Below, one piece after another: positions 58,995 to 64,000 of a DNA stretch of 64,000 nucleotides. The position numbers and the translations under genes were made by a program. Under the pieces are notes generated by a model, which was not told the DNA's origin, made no database searches, and saw only the letters and a list, made by a program, of their open reading frames with translations. The DNA comes from CAYFWF01 sp964346815 (lineage in GTDB: Bacteria; Acidobacteriota; Aminicenantia; Aminicenantales; Aminicenantaceae): contig CAYFWF010000003.1 of NCBI GenBank assembly GCA_964346815.1, forward strand, positions 310,001-374,000, in the 5' to 3' direction. How positions within the stretch are numbered: position 1 is the first letter of the stretch; every line of letters begins with the position of its first letter.

Positions 58995-61394
58995 TCACTC
59001 AGATCTCAATGCTTCAACCGGATTGGCTGTGGCAGCCCGCATCACCTGATAGCTCATCACCAGGGCAGCAATCCCGAGAGAAATGGATCCTCCAACTATG
59101 AAATAGCCGACACCCAATGGGATACGATATGCATATTCTTTTAGCCATTCATGTGCAAGATAGTAGGCCAGAGGCCATGCAATGATATTTGCGATCACAA
59201 CCCATTTGAAAAAGTCCTTTGAAATCATGAAATAAACACCCGTAATTGTTGCACCCAGCACCTTCCGGATGCCGATCTCCTTGGACCGCTGAAGAACCAT
59301 GAATGAGACAAGACCAAGTAATCCCAGGCATGCGATCAGAATCGAAAGAACCGAAGCGCTCTGTATCATGATCATGAGTTTGGATTCTGTCTCATACAGG
59401 CTTTTAATGTACTCATCGAGGAACTCATACTGGAATATGTATTCCGGGAAGAACTTAGTCCACAATTCCCTAATATGGCTGATAGCCCCACGGACATTAT
59501 TCATGTCCAGAAGGATCTGGGCTTCACGAAAATTCTGGGGCCAAAAATTGAAAAAGACAGTGGGTTGTATTTCAGTGTGCAGCGAAAATTCGTGAAAGTC
59601 ACTGGTGACGCCGATGATATCGCCTTTCATACCATTCACGGTGATACGCTTGCCCACCGCCTCCGGGGGATCCGAAAGTCCCATCCGGCGGACAACTGAT
59701 GCGCTGACCACCCATTGAATATTGGATTCGTTGCTGACATTCCGAGTAAAGAAATGTCCGGCAACGAGTGGAATATCATAGATGTCCAGATATCGCTTGT
59801 CACACATTTTAATAAACACAGGGAATTCCGTGATGTTGCCGGATGCTTCGTATTCGAACGGCGTTCGAAAATCCGACCTGGATACAGGCGCTGACCAAGC
59901 AAAGCTGACTTCCCTGATACTGGGATTCTTCATCCATCGGCTGCGCAGAGATTCGCAGCGGGCTTCTTCATAGGCAGGAATGGGCACAGTCAATATTTCT
60001 TCGTTGCGAAATCCTAAGCTCCTGTTGGAAATGAATCTCATCTGCCCGGCGATGACCAATGTCCCCACAATCAGTATCTGAGAGATCGTAAACTGAAAGA
60101 GAACCAGGCCATTCCTGAAGGCAAGTGAACTCTTCCCACCGTGAATCGATCTCTCCTTAAACGCCTCGACCGGCTGATACCGTGTGAGAACCATGGCCGG
60201 ATACAGGCTGTTGAGGACGCTCATCAATAAAAAGACAATCCCCAGGAAAATGAAAACGCTGCTGCTTGAAAAAATCCCTATTTCCGTATTGTTCCCCAGG
60301 AATTGATTCAGATACGGTAGAACGCTCTCGGCAAGAAAAAGGGCAACCAGAATGGAAATCAACGTGAAAAGACTCGTTTCACCCCACACTTGACGGATAA
60401 GTTGGACATGGTGGGCACCCATGACCTTGCGCATGCCTATTTCGCGGTTCCTTTTCATCGCCTGTGCCGTTGTAAGATTGATAAAATTGATGCACGCGAT
60501 AACCAGAATCAGGAATCCGATGGCCGATAAAGCGAACAGAATCACTCGACTGGTTACGTAATTATAGGATCCGTAACGGGGATTAAAATGGATATCTCCC
60601 AGTGGCTGGAGCCTGAAGGACCAACTCTGAGCGTAGTCGGGTTCCATATATTTCTGTTCAAACTGTTCGAAACGCTTCTCAAGTGTCATTGGTTCGACAG
60701 AATTCGGAATCAGGGCGAATGTATGACTATCGGTATCAAGAAAATCCCATTGCCCCAGACGGTCACCATTCCACCTTGCATTCAGTGTTTTCCATGAGAT
60801 CAACATGTCGTAGGGCAGGCAAGTCCTCCGGGGCGGATTGGATACCACTCCTGCAACTCGAAGGTCAAATTCGTTGTTTAGCTGCAGAACTTTTCCAATT
60901 ACATTTGCATCGCCGAAATATTTTTCAGCTAACCTCTCCGTAAGGATCACCGTAAAGGGATCATTTATTGCCTGTGATTCGGTTCCCTGTATCCATTCTG
61001 TATCGAACACCTTAAAAAACTGAGATTCCACAAATAATGCAATGTCCCTTCTAAAACGACTCTCTCCCACGGTAATCATCACATCAGAATCCCTGTAAAT
61101 CTGTGTGCTTTGTTCCAGTTCTGGGAAATCACTCCGCAAAGCTGCTGCTGTCGGAAACGGTGTGCCCCCAGTATAACCTGTCCCTTCGGCACGATATATA
61201 TGGGTTACAATACGATATATATATTCTTTGTTTGCAACATGCGAGTCAAAACCGAGTTCATATTCCACGAAAAGAAAAATAAGGATGCAGACTGCAATTC
61301 CGATGGCAAGACCAACTATAGTGATAAATGAATATGCCTTGTGTTTTCCAATATTCCTCAAAGCTATCTTCATATAACTTTTAAGCATTGCCAA
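58995..61394 (-). CDS. FtsX/MacB-type permease, no prefix domain, sigma-54 controlled
   Basis: A 799-residue permease with the standard layout: TM1 near residue 20-42 (GLAIGIAVCILIFLFVEYEL), periplasmic domain, FINLTTAQAMKRNREIGMRK near 310, three TMs, second periplasmic domain, EIGIRKVLGATITGVYF near 695, end EALRSE. The terminal Tyr-Glu of the others is Ser-Glu here. It has no PadR neighbour. A sigma-54-like element lies 43 bp upstream and the paired dyads about 145 bp further. No ATPase gene is seen. Confidence 0.9.
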   Translation of the reverse strand: MAMLKSYMKIALRNIGKHKAYSFITIVGLAIGIAVCILIFLFVEYELGFDSHVANKEYIYRIVTHIYRAEGTGYTGGTPFPTAAALRSDFPELEQSTQIYRDSDVMITVGESRFRRDIALFVESQFFKVFDTEWIQGTESQAINDPFTVILTERLAEKYFGDANVIGKVLQLNNEFDLRVAGVVSNPPRRTCLPYDMLISWKTLNARWNGDRLGQWDFLDTDSHTFALIPNSVEPMTLEKRFEQFEQKYMEPDYAQSWSFRLQPLGDIHFNPRYGSYNYVTSRVILFALSAIGFLILVIACINFINLTTAQAMKRNREIGMRKVMGAHHVQLIRQVWGETSLFTLISILVALFLAESVLPYLNQFLGNNTEIGIFSSSSVFIFLGIVFLLMSVLNSLYPAMVLTRYQPVEAFKERSIHGGKSSLAFRNGLVLFQFTISQILIVGTLVIAGQMRFISNRSLGFRNEEILTVPIPAYEEARCESLRSRWMKNPSIREVSFAWSAPVSRSDFRTPFEYEASGNITEFPVFIKMCDKRYLDIYDIPLVAGHFFTRNVSNESNIQWVVSASVVRRMGLSDPPEAVGKRITVNGMKGDIIGVTSDFHEFSLHTEIQPTVFFNFWPQNFREAQILLDMNNVRGAISHIRELWTKFFPEYIFQYEFLDEYIKSLYETESKLMIMIQSASVLSILIACLGLLGLVSFMVLQRSKEIGIRKVLGATITGVYFMISKDFFKWVVIANIIAWPLAYYLAHEWLKEYAYRIPLGVGYFIVGGSISLGIAALVMSYQVMRAATANPVEALRSE

Positions 61395-61431
61395 CTCTCC
61401 AAAAGTGGCGTTGATACGCCCATATCAATTT

Positions 61432-61602
61432 TCAACTTGCAAAAAGTATACCAAAACTCACTTCCTTCTTTTTAAGCTTATCCAGCGTCTCCATCGCATT
61501 GGCATTATCCAGGTTCAATTCCACCGACATTCCAAAGTCAAAGAAAAATCCATCTATAAAATCTGCGCTTTCAAAGGAAAGAAATAGTGATTCTTTGTTC
61601 AT
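61432..61602 (-). pseudogene. possible receiver-domain fragment
   Basis: A 56-residue frame reads MNKESLFLSFESADFIDGFF and later AMETLDKLKKKEVSFGILF. The order of hydrophobic strand, acidic turn, 'DFI' helix and 'ALDKLKKKE' helix resembles the first half of a response-regulator receiver domain, but the conserved acidic pair and the phosphorylated Asp are lost. It lies between the sigma-54 element and the dyads. I regard it as a remnant at low confidence; it may also be chance. Confidence 0.3.
61437..61454 (-). promoter_or_regulatory. sigma-54 -24/-12 promoter
   Basis: On the minus strand it reads TTGGTATACTTTTTGCAA, GG-N10-GC with a strong TTGC block and TTGG. It lies 43 bp before the permease ATG at 61394. 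It overlaps the end of a response-regulator-like fragment. Confidence 0.6.
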
Positions 61603-61632
61603 TTGCGCACATATATCGTCCATGATTGGACA
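61596..61632. promoter_or_regulatory. tandem 16-bp dyads (enhancer candidate)
   Basis: TGTTCATTTGCGCACA at 61596 and CGTCCATGATTGGACA at 61617 again start exactly 21 bp apart and fit the TGTYC-N6-GRACA pattern with one mismatch each. They lie about 145 bp upstream of the sigma-54 element of the permease at 61394. Confidence 0.6.
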
Positions 61633-61661
61633 TTAATATGAAAGCCTCACAAAGCAGATAG

Positions 61662-61838
61662 GATGGGAGAATCATTTCACTTCATCACAAAATTGAGCCG
61701 GTCGCTATTTACATCTATCGACCCTGGTTGTTCCAAATGTCTGTCAGAATCGACACTCATGATATGAGCCAAACATTGGAGTACCTGGAAGAGAAACTCC
61801 AATCATACATAGGCGAACAGTCTTTCCAGTATGAATGA
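61662..61838 (+). pseudogene. permease fragment (second periplasmic domain)
   Basis: A frame of 58 codons without a start reads SLHHKIEPVAIYIYRPWLFQ, then MSVRIDTHDMSQTLEYLEEK, ending SFQYE and a TGA. This matches the region around the conserved SLH-x-x-I-x-P motif in the second periplasmic domain of the window's permeases (compare SLHHKIEPLVFKMFP in the permease ending at 50266). Both the upstream bulk and the C-terminal membrane part are missing. Confidence 0.7.
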
Positions 61839-61863
61839 ACCGAATGATAATTTTTGACTCGGG

Positions 61864-63075
61864 TCATTCCTTTTTTTCCTGGGCAGCCAGTGATTTGCTG
61901 AGCAGGGAAAAAGCGATGTACAAAAAACAACCGGTCACCCCACAGCCGAGCCAGAGCGTTGTGGGCCCGAACTTCCCGTAGACCGAAGTGCCAATCACAG
62001 GCCCCAAAATCATCGAAAAAGAAAAGGCGAAGCTGAACAGCCCCATGTAACGGCCCATGCTTCCCGGGTCAGCACGTGTGGCGATCAAAGAACCTAAGAG
62101 CGGCATGCTCAACATTTCTCCGAAAGTCCACACAGCAACAGTCAAGGCAGCATAAAGAAATCCCCTTCCGAAAGGCATCAATGCGAAGCCCAGCCCGGTC
62201 AGAAGAAAAGAAACAGCGATAAAGCGAGTCAAAGACCGTTTTCCTATCCAATGGATAAGGAGCATCTCCAAACTCACGATCAAAAGCGTATTGATCATGA
62301 CCAGTTGACCGATGCGGTCTTCGGCAAGCCCATAGACCTCCCTCATATAAAGTGGAAAAGTGGCGAAAAGCTGGAAGAACATGCATCCCCAGATTACAAC
62401 GAGAGGAAGCAGCCAGAGAAATGGGAGATCGCGCCAGGGAGAACGGCTGCTTTGGATTTTGTCTTGTGCCTTAGCCCGAAGGTGTTGTTCGGGTTTTTTC
62501 CAGATCAGAGAAAACAGGATGACTGCCGCCAGACAGGTCAGGCCGTCGACCCAGAAAAGGAGGCCGTAATTGCGGAGGGCCAGGAAGCCGCCCACTGCCG
62601 GTCCTATGGTGGCGCCGATGTTATTGGCCAAGCGGTTAAGGGCAAAACCTTTAGTGGTTATTTCAGGAGGGCAAATCCTGGCCATAGACGTGCTGTTCGC
62701 CGGATAGAGCAGCCCTGAAGCAGTCGCCAGGACAAAAATCACCAGATCGATACTCCAGAGAGAGCGAAGCTGTCCAAGCCAGATGTAGAGAATGCCGCTG
62801 AGCAGGAGGCTGAGCTTCTGGACATTGGTGGAGCCGATTTGGTCGGAGAGCCAGCCGCCCAGAAATGCGCCGGTAAGAGATCCTATCCCGAAGATGCTGA
62901 TCGACCGTCCTGCCTGAGTTACCGTAAAACCCAGCTGCCTTGTCAGGTAGAGGCTGAGAAAGAAGAGCACCATCATCCCTGCAGCATTGATAAGCAGCAC
63001 CGAAAAAAGAATCCAGGCCTGACGGGGGAGGCCTCGATAAGCCTGACGGTAAAGGTTCGTAATTTTTCTGATCAT
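61864..63075 (-). CDS. major facilitator superfamily exporter
   Basis: A 403-residue protein with about twelve membrane spans in two halves. The loop between TM2 and TM3 carries the MFS signature (GAFLGGWLSDQIGSTNVQKL), and the second half contains FGEMLSMPLLGSLIATRADP. Length and layout fit drug or metabolite exporters of the 12-span group; the substrate cannot be predicted. No regulator gene lies adjacent. The ribosome binding site is weak. Confidence 0.85.
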   Translation of the reverse strand: MIRKITNLYRQAYRGLPRQAWILFSVLLINAAGMMVLFFLSLYLTRQLGFTVTQAGRSISIFGIGSLTGAFLGGWLSDQIGSTNVQKLSLLLSGILYIWLGQLRSLWSIDLVIFVLATASGLLYPANSTSMARICPPEITTKGFALNRLANNIGATIGPAVGGFLALRNYGLLFWVDGLTCLAAVILFSLIWKKPEQHLRAKAQDKIQSSRSPWRDLPFLWLLPLVVIWGCMFFQLFATFPLYMREVYGLAEDRIGQLVMINTLLIVSLEMLLIHWIGKRSLTRFIAVSFLLTGLGFALMPFGRGFLYAALTVAVWTFGEMLSMPLLGSLIATRADPGSMGRYMGLFSFAFSFSMILGPVIGTSVYGKFGPTTLWLGCGVTGCFLYIAFSLLSKSLAAQEKKE

Positions 63076-63173
63076 GGTTATACAGCACTACATAATATTA
63101 GAAGTGCAAGAAAAAATCGACAGATTAGATGGTCTTTATGGTATCGGTTTTAATGCGAGGCTAATACCGGCGT

Positions 63174-64000
63174 TTACTTCTTGGTTTTAACCCGGGTGTG
63201 CCTGATCAGATAATCCAGCGGACGGTATTCCTCCAGCTTTTCAATCGCCTGTTTCGATGAGCGCAAATTCGGATCTATTTCCAGTGCTTTTTTATAATAC
63301 TCGATGGCCTTCGCTTTTTCTTCTTTGGCAAGATAAAACTCCCCCACAGAATCGAAGAGATTGGCATCGCTGGGAAACAATTCCACGGCATCCAGAAGCA
63401 CTTGGAGCCCTTCGTCCAGTTTCTTTTCACCTTTCAGGTAATAAGCATACGAATTGAACTGGCTATTCAACCTGGGATAGACGACTTCACCTCTGAATTT
63501 ATCCTTGATGTCATCGATGTATTCCCCGAAATCCACAAGAGGTATGAGAAAATATTTCCGTGTTTCCTCGGTCCAGGTCTTTTCATATGAACGATGCCAT
63601 TCCTCTATCATCCTCTCGAAATTCTCGGTGAATTTGCACTCCTCAGGTATGGAATCATCGCTTTTGTAGAGGTCGATATATATTTTGAAGAAGGGAATGG
63701 ATCCGTTGCTTCGTAATTCATCCAGCTTGCCCTCACCGTGATATCCCTTTATCTTTTCCGCCATGTATGTGCCGACTTTGACCAAGGGAGCACCCGTGAA
63801 CAAATCCGCTCCATCATTTATTTGGCTCCTGATATCCTTGGCTTTAGGATCCAGGTTATTGAAGTATTCGAAGCTTGCCTTTAGATCTTTCTCGTCAAGG
63901 GCAAAAGTCGTGCCGAACTTGCCGTGATATCCAGAGCCTACAAGAAAAGTCAACCGAAGCCTCCAGAAATTATCCTGGGAGGGGGTTTCCATCCGATAAG
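63174..64000 (-). CDS. TPR-containing protein, 5' end outside the window
   Basis: At least 272 residues are visible and the frame remains open through the window edge, so the N-terminus is missing. The visible start region (RLRLTFLVGSGYHGKFGTTF) and a segment near residue 100 (GSIPFFKIYIDLY) look like the end of a catalytic domain, perhaps an esterase-like alpha/beta hydrolase that often carries C-terminal TPRs, but no active-site residue can be assigned. The last 95 residues are two to three tetratricopeptide repeats (AKAIEYYKKALEIDPNLRSS). Role unknown. Confidence 0.7.
   Translation of the reverse strand, partial: YRMETPSQDNFWRLRLTFLVGSGYHGKFGTTFALDEKDLKASFEYFNNLDPKAKDIRSQINDGADLFTGAPLVKVGTYMAEKIKGYHGEGKLDELRSNGSIPFFKIYIDLYKSDDSIPEECKFTENFERMIEEWHRSYEKTWTEETRKYFLIPLVDFGEYIDDIKDKFRGEVVYPRLNSQFNSYAYYLKGEKKLDEGLQVLLDAVELFPSDANLFDSVGEFYLAKEEKAKAIEYYKKALEIDPNLRSSKQAIEKLEEYRPLDYLIRHTRVKTKK

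Noticed and set aside
1..64000. CRISPR array, tRNA/rRNA gene, insertion sequence or prophage
   Set aside because: No regularly spaced direct repeats, no cloverleaf that I could support and no transposase, integrase or phage structural protein was seen, despite the many gene fragments.

Overview
The window looks like a chromosomal segment of an uncultured member of the Candidatus Aminicenantes / Acidobacteriota lineage. This rests on family content, not on any marker gene: repeated MacB/FtsX-type permeases with PadR regulators and 'permease prefix' domains, three tandem GWxTD-domain proteins, a VWFA-related secreted protein, a carboxypeptidase-regulatory-domain TonB-dependent receptor, and sigma/anti-sigma/HEAT-repeat modules. 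Base composition is moderate (not computed). No rRNA, tRNA, CRISPR array, transposase, integrase or prophage gene was recognised.

Layout. 1-7.5 kb: alpha/beta hydrolase, quinone-reductase-like MDR enzyme, a peptidoglycan glycosyltransferase whose 3' end overlaps a convergent permease, an SPOR-NlpC/P60 lipoprotein, a VOC protein and a hydrolase remnant. 7.5-12.5 kb: secreted M14 peptidase, Tat-type aldo/keto reductase with ferredoxin-like tail, a 32-residue membrane peptide, and two broken small genes. 13-20.5 kb: PadR-permease-C45 hydrolase operon and a second permease. 20.5-33.7 kb: secreted and envelope cluster (CBM9-like, VWFA, three GWxTD proteins, a TPR protein) closed by a strong bidirectional terminator against a large TonB-dependent receptor. 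34-50.3 kb: permease-rich region with five permeases or fragments, three PadR genes, an M20 amidohydrolase and a methyltransferase-HEAT fusion. 50.3-54.2 kb: FKBP and an ECF sigma / anti-sigma / HEAT operon. 54.2-64 kb: pentapeptide-like protein, GNAT-YoaP protein, a three-gene metallophosphoesterase / unknown / metallo-beta-lactamase operon, another permease, an MFS exporter and a partial TPR protein.

The central feature is an array of eight full-length FtsX/MacB-type permeases plus three fragments with no ABC ATPase or MacA-type adaptor gene in 64 kb. They split into two control modes. Four carry an N-terminal prefix domain and lie directly after a PadR gene. Of the four without a prefix, three have a sigma-54 type -24/-12 promoter. 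Upstream of several of these promoters lie tandem 16-bp dyads of the form TGTYC-N6-GRACA, repeated at exactly 21 bp in four places (11656, 17750, 38037, 61596). One such promoter drives the aldo/keto reductase rather than a permease. This reads as one enhancer-binding-protein regulon, whose activator is not in the window. It is the strongest candidate for an undescribed system here.

Several genes show apparent frameshifts (12227, 16145, 37580) or survive as fragments (7148, 12324, 34121, 45176, 54003, 61662). They may be genuine decay or assembly errors; the sequence alone cannot decide.
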